A stretch of 18,279 nucleotides of DNA from NCBI GenBank assembly GCA_036514535.1, contig DATBWZ010000100.1, positions 1-18,279 on the forward strand. The letters are read 5' to 3'. The translations under genes and the position numbers were made by a program. The DNA comes from DATBWZ01 sp036514535. Its GTDB lineage: Bacteria; JAMCPX01; DATBWZ01. Positions 6,589-14,545 of this stretch are shown piece after piece; the first letter of the stretch is position 1; every line of letters begins with the position of its first letter. The notes below the pieces were generated by a model. That model had not been told where the DNA came from. It saw only the letters and a program-made list of their open reading frames with translations, and did no database searches.

Positions 6589-8637
6589 CTATCCGGGAAT
6601 TTTAAAGTGTTTTTCTATCTCTTCGTTTGTCTCTTTTAAAAGCCTCAAACTTTCATTGTAATTATGGATTCCCTTGCCCTCACCGGTTGCCTTTAATATC
6701 AGATTTGCGTTTTTGAGAAGTTGAATGATCTTATCCGGCAGATCTTGCCCCAATAATTTTTTCCTGTCTATCAGTTCATTTAATTTACTTATATTCAAAA
6801 TAAGCATGGTCTCGGCATTCAGCAGTTCTTTCTCCCATTGAATAAGAATTTTTTCGTAATTCTTATCATGGCACTCGGTGCATTTCCCTTTAATTGTTTC
6901 AGCAGTATGAGTTTTTTCCTGCAGATTATGACATCCATCACAGTACACTCCGCCCGAGAACATCGGATCTGGCTTGATTTTTTTATGGGCTAAATTACCA
7001 CGGTACAGTGAAACCTGAAACGGATGGCACTGCGCACAGTTGAGATTCTTCCCGCTGTGATGGCAGTTCATGCAGCCCTCTTTTGTAATAATTCTCATTT
7101 TGTGCTTTTCCGGAGAATGACAGGTTGCACAGCCCAGTCCCATATCCTCAGCATGGAGTTTGTGAGGGAATTCAATGTGCATATCTTCAAAGACCTTTTT
7201 CTCTGGAAGACCGATACGGGTGTGACACAACCTTGAGCAATAGCTATCCTGTCCCCTTAGAATTTCTGGTCTGGAAATGTGGGCCGTACTCTGTTTGAGA
7301 GCCTTTTTTGCAATCTCAACCTGGTCAAGGGCTGATGAAAGTAATTTTACCGAATATTCCACATTGTGGACACCCTTTCCATTTTTTACAAGATTGTAGT
7401 TGAATATAGCATCCTCAAAGAGTCCCTTTGTTCCCTCGTGTTTTTTATTTTTCAGGTTTATCCTGCCTTTCAGGAGTTCAGCCTCTTTAATGTAAGGATA
7501 AACAAAGTTGAGAGAACTATTTATTTCTCTGACCCAGTCATCAAGCATAAGATCATACCCTTTGCCGTGGCAATTTACGCAGGTTTTTCTTACCCCGGTT
7601 AATCTTGATTGTTCTGTAGTCTTTTTTGTTGCCGAATGGGTGTGACAGCCGTCGCAACTTACCTGTGCGGCGAACATCCTGCTGGGCGTATCTGCAACGC
7701 CCTTTCCGCTGACGCCCATGTAAAGCTCTTTCTGCGGGGAGTGCTTAAGTTCGTGGCAAGACTTGCATTGGACTTCAAATGGTTGGGTAAGGCGTATGCT
7801 TCCATGGTTAATCTCGGTATGGCAATCAAAACAATAAATCTCTCTTTTTGTTACGTGGACCTTATGTAATTCTTGAAATGTTAGAGAATTTTTATCCTTC
7901 TCCACATGGCACGAATGACATTTTTCCTTAGGGACGCTTCCATTCCCGGATGCTACCTCAGTATGGCATTGATTGCATGGAACACCTATTCTCAGATAAG
8001 ATTCGTGAGAGAAGGAAAAACCCTCGTGTTCAACAATCTTTGTTGGCGTGCCATGACAGGATGGACAGCCTGTTACAGATTGCCCCTTTTCAGCACCCTT
8101 GAAGTGGCACAGGAAACAGACCTTTTCCGTGACAGAGAGATGATTGCCCTGCACGATCTGCGAATGGCATGAGGCGCATCTCAGCTGTTCACCCCTTTTG
8201 GTTTTTTCTATGTGGCTTTTATGGTCAAATGATATAGATCCTTTGAATGCTACTTTACCATTGTCTAAATACCCGGAATGACAGCCCTGTTTCATGCAGG
8301 AATTGTCATTTACGATAGCATGAGGTTTTGGATTGTAGGTGCCTGTAAAATATTTCAGGATTGCAGTACTTATAAATCCGAATCTGTACGGATGGCATTT
8401 AATGCAGGTTGTATCTTGGTGTGAGGATGTTTTCCAGTTTTCATAATATGGTTTCATTATATGACAGATATTACACGAGCGTGGGAAGAAAGACCCGGCA
8501 AAAAATGCGATATTGACTGTTATTAATCCGCCGACAAGAATTACTGTTGCAATGACCAGCGACCTGAAGGTGTTTGACCTTATATGCCACCATGCGGTTA
8601 TTCTGTCAATCAGTATTCTATGTATTTTCTGTGTCAT
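6589..8637 (-). CDS. NapC/NirT-like membrane-anchored 18-heme cytochrome c
   Basis: Large periplasmic multiheme cytochrome (682 residues from ATG 8637) anchored by one N-terminal helix (about 26-48). Directly after it comes a NapC/NrfH-like first heme, CNICHIMKPYYENW (55-68). I count 16 CxxCH sites plus two unusual ones, CMKQGCH (114-120, CX4CH) and CSRLCH (467-472, CX3CH), giving 18 possible c-hemes. Two homologous blocks (about 325-445 and 563-677) each hold a CDGCH site, a second CxxCH, then a heme-free helical segment ending in GKGVHN or GKGIHN, so the gene carries an internal duplication. An in-frame TTG at 8649 is a less likely start. It overlaps the upstream b-cytochrome gene by 20 bp and closes the operon. 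Likely role: receiving electrons from the b/c modules or quinol and passing them into the periplasm; the partner is unknown. Confidence 0.88.
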   Translation of the reverse strand: MTQKIHRILIDRITAWWHIRSNTFRSLVIATVILVGGLITVNIAFFAGSFFPRSCNICHIMKPYYENWKTSSHQDTTCIKCHPYRFGFISTAILKYFTGTYNPKPHAIVNDNSCMKQGCHSGYLDNGKVAFKGSISFDHKSHIEKTKRGEQLRCASCHSQIVQGNHLSVTEKVCFLCHFKGAEKGQSVTGCPSCHGTPTKIVEHEGFSFSHESYLRIGVPCNQCHTEVASGNGSVPKEKCHSCHVEKDKNSLTFQELHKVHVTKREIYCFDCHTEINHGSIRLTQPFEVQCKSCHELKHSPQKELYMGVSGKGVADTPSRMFAAQVSCDGCHTHSATKKTTEQSRLTGVRKTCVNCHGKGYDLMLDDWVREINSSLNFVYPYIKEAELLKGRINLKNKKHEGTKGLFEDAIFNYNLVKNGKGVHNVEYSVKLLSSALDQVEIAKKALKQSTAHISRPEILRGQDSYCSRLCHTRIGLPEKKVFEDMHIEFPHKLHAEDMGLGCATCHSPEKHKMRIITKEGCMNCHHSGKNLNCAQCHPFQVSLYRGNLAHKKIKPDPMFSGGVYCDGCHNLQEKTHTAETIKGKCTECHDKNYEKILIQWEKELLNAETMLILNISKLNELIDRKKLLGQDLPDKIIQLLKNANLILKATGEGKGIHNYNESLRLLKETNEEIEKHFKIPG

Positions 8638-9646
8638 TGCTCTTCTCAACCTGATGCTGGTTTTCTTTCTGTTTCATCAGTTCGGCATATTCAAGGGGGT
8701 GCTCTTCCATCATCTCATCTTTTGGTATTCTGCCATGGAGCCATAGAAGACTACCGGGAAATTTATCCGGATTGAAATGTACATTGTAGAAATGCCAGAT
8801 TACAATAGCGAGGGTTGCCAATACTGCTTCATCACTATGGGCTTCCTTTGAGGCATCAAGGGCAAATTTTGGCAAAAACATAAGGGAAATATCCTGAAAC
8901 CACAAAAGCGCTCCTGATCCGATCATTATTACGCATCCCCAGTAAACAGCCCAATAATCAAATTTTTCAACATAGGAAAATCTTCCGAATTTTGGTCTAT
9001 CATCACTCAGTCCGAAGAAATATTTCAGGTTCCAGATTACATCTTTTATATCTTTTGGCATTGGCAGGAGCAGCAAAAAGTCCCTTCTTCCGTCCCTGTG
9101 AAGAATCGTATACAGCGTGTGATATACCATGAATAAGATAAGAATAACAGCTGCGAATCTATGAAAAAATCTGCTGCTTTCAATTCCGCCGAATAGATCC
9201 ACGAGAAAGGCGAATGGTGAAAACGCCGGAAATTTTAAAGGCAATCCTGTCAGTATCAATAGTATAACGCTTGAGAACAACATCATGTGCTGGATCCTAA
9301 AATGTATATTGAATCGCAGAAAGGTTTCCTCTGCTGTTTTTTCCTCTTTCTTTGCTATTTCGGCAATTTCCTTTTGAGATTTAGCTGCGGCTCTTATGGC
9401 TTCATCCACCAATTCCTGCTTCAGTCTTCCGATCTTCCTGGGAAGGATTTGATTTAAGCGGTTTACCGTGGACTGAAGGATCTTTTCTTTGGTCTCCGCC
9501 GGAATCTCTGTTTTGCTTTTCTTCAGTTTGGCCTGAATTTCTGAAATCACATCATTTTTAAGCTGTTCAGCAATAAGTTCATTTCTGCCTGCTTCAACTG
9601 CCAGCGCAGACTCTTTTTTTATATTTTCTTCTTCTGTTCCCGCCAT
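8618..9646 (-). CDS. Diheme b-type cytochrome (FdnI/HydC-like) with long N-terminal helical extension
   Basis: Inner-membrane b-type cytochrome, 342 residues, with four membrane helices in the C-terminal two thirds. Candidate heme ligands, conserved with the two other b domains of this operon, are H120 (RIQH), H162 (FHR), H270 (HSDEAVLATLA) and H285 (WHFYNVH); H176 is also shared. The first 110 residues form a charged, Lys/Glu/Ala-rich, probably coiled-coil extension absent from the paralogues. The C-terminal tail (HGRIPKDEMMEEHPLEYAEL) resembles that of the fused protein at 12550-14424. The ATG has AGGAG nine to ten bases upstream. It overlaps the preceding nine-heme cytochrome by 28 bp and probably pairs with it as a quinone-reactive b/c unit. 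Confidence 0.88.
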   Translation of the reverse strand: MAGTEEENIKKESALAVEAGRNELIAEQLKNDVISEIQAKLKKSKTEIPAETKEKILQSTVNRLNQILPRKIGRLKQELVDEAIRAAAKSQKEIAEIAKKEEKTAEETFLRFNIHFRIQHMMLFSSVILLILTGLPLKFPAFSPFAFLVDLFGGIESSRFFHRFAAVILILFMVYHTLYTILHRDGRRDFLLLLPMPKDIKDVIWNLKYFFGLSDDRPKFGRFSYVEKFDYWAVYWGCVIMIGSGALLWFQDISLMFLPKFALDASKEAHSDEAVLATLAIVIWHFYNVHFNPDKFPGSLLWLHGRIPKDEMMEEHPLEYAELMKQKENQHQVEKSNDTENT

Positions 9647-10695
9647 TCTTTTGATCTCCTGTTTAAATCAAGAATAATATGAGCAATAAGCGCAATGATT
9701 GTGAGAAGCGTTAAATATTTAAAAAAGAAAGCCACATAATATATTATGCCTGACTGTTTGCTTTTTGGATTTACATGCATCTTTCCCTTTGCATAGTTTA
9801 TATTTGCCCCCGGATGACAGTTGGGTTGGCCACATGTGGATGGAATATTTTTAATATTTACCGGCGATGACGGGTCTTCTGACGGCGCAATATTATGTTT
9901 CCCGTGACAAGATGCACAATTAGCAACAGTTTTTGACCCGAACTTTACCGCAATTCCGTGGAAACTGTGTTCGTATGTGGATACCTGCGATGTTTCTATG
10001 CCATACTTGCCGACGATTTCAACAGAGTTGTGACAGTGGGAGCATGTCTTTACTATGTTAACGGGGTTAACCATTGACTTTGGATCCGTGTGCTCCAGAA
10101 TTTTATGTTCGCCATGGCAATCAGTGCAGTTTGGCGCCTCGATTCTATGCTCAAGCAGGAGTGCCTTGCCGTGAATGCTCGTTATATATTGAGCGTAAAT
10201 GTCAATATGACACCCGCCGCATGTTTTTGCTACATTGGATTTGTGCACTTTGGACAGAACATCCTTTGTATGCTTACTGTCATGGTTGCCATGACAGTCC
10301 TGGCAGATCGGCGCTTTGCGATTACCTGATTTAACTGCCCTGCCATGTATACTCTCCTGATATTCAAGGTATTTATCGGATTGGGGCGCTCCATCCGGGT
10401 TGCCCTTGAAGTGACATCTTATACATTTCACTTTTTGCGGTATCTGCTTATGGGGTATTTCCACAACATCAGCGTGGCAGTCAGTGCAGGTTTTCTTTTT
10501 ATGAACAGATTTTTCAATGGTTGAAAGATTAACATAAAGTTCCTTCACCTTTCCCGTTTCTTCCACCTTTTTGAAGCCGGGTTTGCCATGACATAGCATG
10601 CACTTCTGAATGGCAATTGTCGCCCCTGCAATGGAAGACAGAGGAAATACAGATAAAATTGAGATAGCTATAATCAGATGGAATTTATTTTTCAC
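9619..10695 (-). CDS. Periplasmic nine-heme cytochrome c with C-terminal membrane anchor
   Basis: 358 residues starting from GTG 10695: a signal peptide (about 1-27), a heme domain and a C-terminal membrane helix (about 320-342). There are eight CxxCH motifs (CMLCH, CTDCH, CIRCH, CQDCH, CGGCH, CTDCH, CSHCH, CASCH) and a final CGQPNCH, a CX4CH site at the place where the two paralogues have CGKCH. The segment around VANCASCHGKHNI is nearly shared with both paralogues. The frame is open further upstream to 10758. GTG 10695 is preferred because AAAGGA lies six bases before it and it gives a clean signal peptide; the overlap with the upstream gene is then 11 bp. It likely works with the b-cytochrome encoded next. 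Confidence 0.88.
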   Translation of the reverse strand: MKNKFHLIIAISILSVFPLSSIAGATIAIQKCMLCHGKPGFKKVEETGKVKELYVNLSTIEKSVHKKKTCTDCHADVVEIPHKQIPQKVKCIRCHFKGNPDGAPQSDKYLEYQESIHGRAVKSGNRKAPICQDCHGNHDSKHTKDVLSKVHKSNVAKTCGGCHIDIYAQYITSIHGKALLLEHRIEAPNCTDCHGEHKILEHTDPKSMVNPVNIVKTCSHCHNSVEIVGKYGIETSQVSTYEHSFHGIAVKFGSKTVANCASCHGKHNIAPSEDPSSPVNIKNIPSTCGQPNCHPGANINYAKGKMHVNPKSKQSGIIYYVAFFFKYLTLLTIIALIAHIILDLNRRSKEWREQKKKI

Positions 10696-11383
10696 CGGTA
10701 ATCCTTTGATATTCTTTGTAATGGGTTTTCTTGAGTTTTTCAAGGCTAATTTTTCCATTCAACCATGACCAGTCCATGGGAAAGTTGGGCGGCGACAGAT
10801 GCATATCGTATATATGCCATAAAAAGAGCAGGAAGAATATAAGCAAGCCCGCTCTACCATGAAGAACGAAGAATGTATCGATCAGCCATTTCGGGAATAT
10901 TGACATGGATGCATCCTTGAACCATAAGGCAAATCCGCTTATAGTCATTACGAATGCTCCTCCCGCAACCCCCCAGTACTGGAATTTTTCCCTGTATCCG
11001 TATTTTTCGGTCTCTGCTGGCAGATTGGTCAATGACAAAGAATAGAGTATGTCCTGAATAGAATCCCTAAAGTCATGTACTCCGGGAATTATTTTCATGA
11101 ATTCAGAATGCCCGTGTTCGGTAAAAAGAATATGCAGAATATGATAAAGGCTTAGAAAGATCAAAACGATTGCTGAGACCCTGTGGATCTGCCCCCTTGA
11201 TTCAAGTCCACCCTCTATTTTAATAAGCAGATTGCCCAGCCACGACCCGTGGAAATAGAGCGCCAGTCCAGTCAGCGCCAGGATTATAAGAGATAAAAAC
11301 AGCACCATGTGCTGAATCCTGAAGTTCAGACTCATACGATCCACAAATCCCTCATTTATGCTGTCATGATTTTTCATCTTCAT
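10685..11383 (-). CDS. Diheme b-type cytochrome (FdnI/HydC-like)
   Basis: Inner-membrane cytochrome b of 232 residues with four helices, like the gamma subunits of formate dehydrogenase-N and the b subunits of Geobacter Cbc complexes. Candidate b-heme ligands are H25 (RIQH), H67 (IHR), H175 (LHGRAG) and H190 (WHIYDMH); H81 (YHILH) is also conserved across the operon's three b domains. It begins at ATG 11383 with AAAGGAGAT upstream, inside the end of the preceding 11-heme cytochrome (20-bp overlap). It is the split counterpart of the C-terminal half of the fused protein at 12550-14424 and likely transfers electrons between menaquinol and the 11-heme subunit. Confidence 0.9.
   Translation of the reverse strand: MKMKNHDSINEGFVDRMSLNFRIQHMVLFLSLIILALTGLALYFHGSWLGNLLIKIEGGLESRGQIHRVSAIVLIFLSLYHILHILFTEHGHSEFMKIIPGVHDFRDSIQDILYSLSLTNLPAETEKYGYREKFQYWGVAGGAFVMTISGFALWFKDASMSIFPKWLIDTFFVLHGRAGLLIFFLLFLWHIYDMHLSPPNFPMDWSWLNGKISLEKLKKTHYKEYQRITGEK
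10702..10707 (-). promoter_or_regulatory. Ribosome binding site deciding the start of the nine-heme cytochrome
   Basis: AAAGGA on the minus strand, six bases upstream of the GTG at 10695 and inside the end of the b-cytochrome gene. It supports the GTG over the upstream in-frame ATG at 10758. Confidence 0.6.
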
Positions 11384-12572
11384 CTATTTTTATCTCCTTT
11401 GCAAAGGATTTTTTTCGCCGCCTGTGACCGGAATAATCTGTCATGATGTGTATGATGAACAGAACACAGAGTATACCTATAAACCATTTGTAAAATGTTC
11501 TTATAAAGTATACTGCTTTTGAGACTTCGGGCGTGGCTTCAACATGTATCTGTCCTTTTGCAAAATTAATCCCTGCATTTGGATGGCACTTCCCGCATGT
11601 TTTTGGGATGTTGTCGGGATGAGTATTGGAACGCGGGTCGGTTGATGGCAAAATGCTGTGGTATCCATGACATGATGCGCAGTTTGCAACTGTGGTATCG
11701 CCGTATACATTGGCAACACCGTGAAATGTATTCATGTATGTTGTCATTCGTTTTGTTTTAAACCCGAATTTTTCCACAAATAAGACTCTGTCATGGCAAT
11801 TAGAGCAGGTTTTTGGCAGATTTTTTGGGGATACGTTTGAGTTGGGGTCGGTTACCACATATATTGTATGCTCCCCGTGACAGTTGGTGCAGACAGGCGA
11901 TTCACTAATGTTTTTCTGCATTCCGGAACCATGCACGCTCTCCATATACTCTATCTTCTCGTTTGTATGACATTTCCCGCAGAGGTTTGGGATGTTTGCC
12001 TTGTTAATTTTTGAGGATGGATTATCAGGCGGCAGAACCGCATGAGCTGAATGACAGTCGCTGCATACCGGCGCATTTATAAGCCCCATTATGGATGTTG
12101 CCTTGCCGTGAATGCTGAATGTGTATGCCTTTATAAATTCAACGCCAGGAAGTTTATATTTTTCCTCAAGTTCTGAATCCGTATGACAGCTGAAACAGCG
12201 CGCGGGTATGCTTAATTTATTGATTTTTTTAATATCATGCTTGCCATGGCATGCTATGCAGTCAGGTGCGTCGCTGGCTCCGGAAGACACTCTGATTCCA
12301 TGGCTGCTTGTTGAGTATTCATTAAATTCCGCGCTGTGACATTCGCTGCATCCCGCGGGCTGAACATTATTGTGGGGATATTCCAGCTTGCCGTGACACT
12401 GAATGCAATTTAGGCTTTTGTGAACAGAGAATTCAAGCGCCTTTATATTCTCCTCTTTTTTTTCTCCATGGCATTTCATGCATGCAATAGTGTCTGCGGC
12501 GAGATTTATTGGATAGAGAAACGCCAGGAGAAATAAAGAATATATTAAGTTATTCTTTCTCTTCAAGTTCAA
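11364..12572 (-). CDS. Periplasmic 11-heme cytochrome c with C-terminal membrane anchor
   Basis: 402 residues: signal peptide (about 1-26), then eleven CxxCH motifs (CMKCH, CIQCH, CSECH, CIACH, CFSCH, CSDCH, CGKCH, CTNCH, CSNCH, CASCH, CGKCH), then a membrane helix at about 360-380 and a basic/acidic tail. Many hemes are followed by HGxH, and SxHG segments between them may supply distal histidines. The heme count and the DTTVANCASCHG block match the c domain of the fused protein upstream, so this is a paralogue of that half. The start is TTG 12572, supported by a very strong GGAGGAGGAG seven bases upstream within the preceding gene (23-bp overlap). Likely partner: the b-cytochrome encoded next. 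Confidence 0.9.
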   Translation of the reverse strand: MNLKRKNNLIYSLFLLAFLYPINLAADTIACMKCHGEKKEENIKALEFSVHKSLNCIQCHGKLEYPHNNVQPAGCSECHSAEFNEYSTSSHGIRVSSGASDAPDCIACHGKHDIKKINKLSIPARCFSCHTDSELEEKYKLPGVEFIKAYTFSIHGKATSIMGLINAPVCSDCHSAHAVLPPDNPSSKINKANIPNLCGKCHTNEKIEYMESVHGSGMQKNISESPVCTNCHGEHTIYVVTDPNSNVSPKNLPKTCSNCHDRVLFVEKFGFKTKRMTTYMNTFHGVANVYGDTTVANCASCHGYHSILPSTDPRSNTHPDNIPKTCGKCHPNAGINFAKGQIHVEATPEVSKAVYFIRTFYKWFIGILCVLFIIHIMTDYSGHRRRKKSFAKEIKIDEDEKS

Positions 12573-14424
12573 GCGGATGCTCCTCCTCCATCTCTTCTTC
12601 TGTAAGTTTGCCTGTCAGCCAGGACAGATTCGTATGCGATGCTCCTGGTTTGATGTGCACATGATAAAAATGCCAGACTATGATGGCAAGCGTCGCAAGG
12701 ATTGCTTCATAGTAGTGAATTATGTCCGCAACATCAAGTCCCCACTTTGGTATATACTTCATGAAAAATCCCTCAAACCATAAAACAAGCCCGGTTGCAA
12801 TCATTATAATTGAACCCCAGATGATTGCCAGATATTCAGACTTTTCTATATAACTGTATTTGCCAAACTTTGGGAATTCCTTGCTTATTCCCAAATATAC
12901 ACCAATCGCTGATGCGATATCCCGAATGTCTTTTACTGCAGGCATCATGTTAAACAAGATGCTCCTTCTCTGTTTGCCAAACAGATAAATTATATGATAA
13001 CAGGATATGGCAATAAAAATAACCGCTGCACTTCTGTGTATAGTTCCTCTCAGCAAGGTGTTCATCTCCCCTGATAAAAACACGAAATTTAATTTTAGTC
13101 TCAACGCAAACCCGCTTATTACAAGGATGATAAAACTTGTAAGCATAACTATGTGTTGAATGCGGGCGGAGAACCCCATCCTCTCGTAGCCGCCTTCTTC
13201 CCGTTGCTGACGGTATTTCAGCCTGAGCCGGTAGGCGTAGTCAAGGATGTTGTGCAGAAGCATCCCGAGTATGGTAATCGGTATAATTATCAGATAGAAC
13301 AGCCGGATATAATATTTTATAAGTTCAGGTAATTGCTTTGATTTTACAATAGTTCCGTGAATCATGCCCTTTGAGAAGTTTGCTGTTGCCCCCGGATGAC
13401 ATTTGCCGCAGGTTTTGACAAGGTTATCAGGATGTGTAAGAGATCTGTTGTTTGTACTTGGATAAATGTTATGTATTCCGTGACAAGAAGCACAGTTTGC
13501 GACAGTAGTATCCCCGAACTGGTCCGCAAGTCCGTGGTAACTGTCAAGATAGGATGCTATCCTGTCCGAAGGCAGCCCGTATTTTCTTATTATCCGTTCT
13601 GCATTATGGCACTGAGGACAGGTGGTCTTTGAGATGTTGGCAGAATAAACGAATGAGGCAGGTTCTTTGGGCGCCTGGATTTCGTGCTCTCCATGACAGG
13701 TAGTGCATACCGGCGAATCCTGAGCTCCTTTTGTGAATGCAGTGCCGTGTATGCTCTCTATGTAAGCCTGATATATTCCATAATGGCACTTTCCGCAGAG
13801 TTTAGGTATATTGTTCTTGTTGCTTTTTGATTGAGGGTCATTTGATCTATAGATATCGTGTGCTCCGTGACATGTGGAACAATTGGGCGACATATTTGAT
13901 TTTTTTTCAATTACAGCCCTGCCATGAATGCTTTCGGAATAGAATTTGTATGGCTTGTTTATAGGAATGCCCTTTTCCCTTACAACTTTGTCTTCTTCAT
14001 GACATTTGGCGCATGTAAGCGGAATGTTTGCGGCATATGTAGATGATTCAGTATCTTTTGAAGACCTTATATTGTGTGTGCCATGGCAGTTCCTGCATGA
14101 AGCGACAAATCTATCTCCTTTTTCTTTTTCCATGCCGTGGATAGACTTTTTGTATGATTCAAATACGGAATCGTGACAGTTTTTGCATGATACCGGGCTG
14201 AGTTTTTCAGGATGCGGCAGGCCGCTTATATCACTGTGACAATCAACGCAGCCCAAATCAGCATGCCTGGATCCCTTTAATTCCTTTTCATCAACAAAGA
14301 GGCTGCCCATTCCCTTGTCTTCATGGCAGGACAGACATTCGTTTGAGGAAAAAGAATTAACCGTATTATTAAGGGAAAAAAGTAAGAATGTTAGTATATA
14401 GAAAATAGTTGTTGAATTAATCAT
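12550..14424 (-). CDS. Fused 11-heme cytochrome c / diheme cytochrome b (CbcL-like quinone oxidoreductase)
   Basis: 624 residues combining a signal peptide (about 1-25), eleven CxxCH sites from C30 to H343 (CLSCH, CVDCH, CKNCH, CRNCH, CAKCH, CSTCH, CGKCH, CTTCH, CPQCH, CASCH, CGKCH), a membrane helix at about 370-395 and a four-helix cytochrome b domain from about 415. Candidate b-heme ligands are H424 (RIQH), H463 (IHR), H570 (HYYEAILATLA) and H585 (WHFYHVH); H477 is also shared with the paralogues. This c-b fusion matches the architecture of Geobacter CbcL, an inner-membrane menaquinol oxidoreductase for low-potential metal respiration; equivalence of function is inference. It is the first gene of the operon, downstream of a -24/-12 element, with only about 5 nt from the predicted start to the ATG and no Shine-Dalgarno. 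The acidic tail EEEMEEEHPLELEEKE is odd but shared in part with the third b subunit. Confidence 0.92.
   Translation of the reverse strand: MINSTTIFYILTFLLFSLNNTVNSFSSNECLSCHEDKGMGSLFVDEKELKGSRHADLGCVDCHSDISGLPHPEKLSPVSCKNCHDSVFESYKKSIHGMEKEKGDRFVASCRNCHGTHNIRSSKDTESSTYAANIPLTCAKCHEEDKVVREKGIPINKPYKFYSESIHGRAVIEKKSNMSPNCSTCHGAHDIYRSNDPQSKSNKNNIPKLCGKCHYGIYQAYIESIHGTAFTKGAQDSPVCTTCHGEHEIQAPKEPASFVYSANISKTTCPQCHNAERIIRKYGLPSDRIASYLDSYHGLADQFGDTTVANCASCHGIHNIYPSTNNRSLTHPDNLVKTCGKCHPGATANFSKGMIHGTIVKSKQLPELIKYYIRLFYLIIIPITILGMLLHNILDYAYRLRLKYRQQREEGGYERMGFSARIQHIVMLTSFIILVISGFALRLKLNFVFLSGEMNTLLRGTIHRSAAVIFIAISCYHIIYLFGKQRRSILFNMMPAVKDIRDIASAIGVYLGISKEFPKFGKYSYIEKSEYLAIIWGSIIMIATGLVLWFEGFFMKYIPKWGLDVADIIHYYEAILATLAIIVWHFYHVHIKPGASHTNLSWLTGKLTEEEMEEEHPLELEEKE
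12580..12589 (-). promoter_or_regulatory. Strong Shine-Dalgarno for a TTG start
   Basis: GGAGGAGGAG on the minus strand, embedded in the glutamate-rich C-terminal codons of the upstream cytochrome gene, seven bases before TTG 12572. It fixes a non-ATG start. Confidence 0.7.
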
Positions 14425-14439
14425 CAGAATTTTAAATTA

Positions 14440-14455
14440 TGCAAAAATTATACCG
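14440..14455 (-). promoter_or_regulatory. Sigma-54 -24/-12 promoter of the cytochrome operon
   Basis: On the minus strand, GG (14454-14453), ten bases, GC (14442-14441), with the -12 block reading TTGCA. The predicted +1 is about 14429. The TATAAT inside it (14452-14447) could be taken as a sigma-70 -10 box, but no -35 hexamer lies 15-19 bp upstream. The element is almost identical to the one facing the regulatory operon. Confidence 0.6.
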
Positions 14456-14499
14456 TTTAATAGTGCGTTCTGTTATAAAAAAAATGCAAAAAAATCAAA

Positions 14500-14524
14500 C
14501 AGATACTTATTGTTAGCAGATACT
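14500..14524. repeat. Direct repeat CAGATACT, two copies 17 bp apart
   Basis: CAGATACT occurs at 14500-14507 and 14517-14524 in the divergent control region between the cytochrome and regulatory operons. The function is unknown; it could be a regulator site or chance in AT-rich DNA. Confidence 0.35.
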
Positions 14525-14545
14525 ATTTCACTTTAAATTTTTTTG

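Noticed and set aside
7024..8172. Several plus-strand open frames of 70-88 codons opposite the 18-heme cytochrome
   Set aside because: They mirror the repetitive CxxCH codons on the real strand and show no conserved motifs.
10074..10334. Cysteine-rich plus-strand open frames opposite the nine-heme cytochrome
   Set aside because: Their composition is the antisense image of heme-motif codons; the minus-strand gene has signal peptide, heme motifs and a Shine-Dalgarno.
10696..10758. Upstream ATG start giving the nine-heme cytochrome 21 extra residues
   Set aside because: It would overlap the b-cytochrome gene by 74 bp and displace the signal peptide from the N-terminus; GTG 10695 has a well-placed ribosome binding site.
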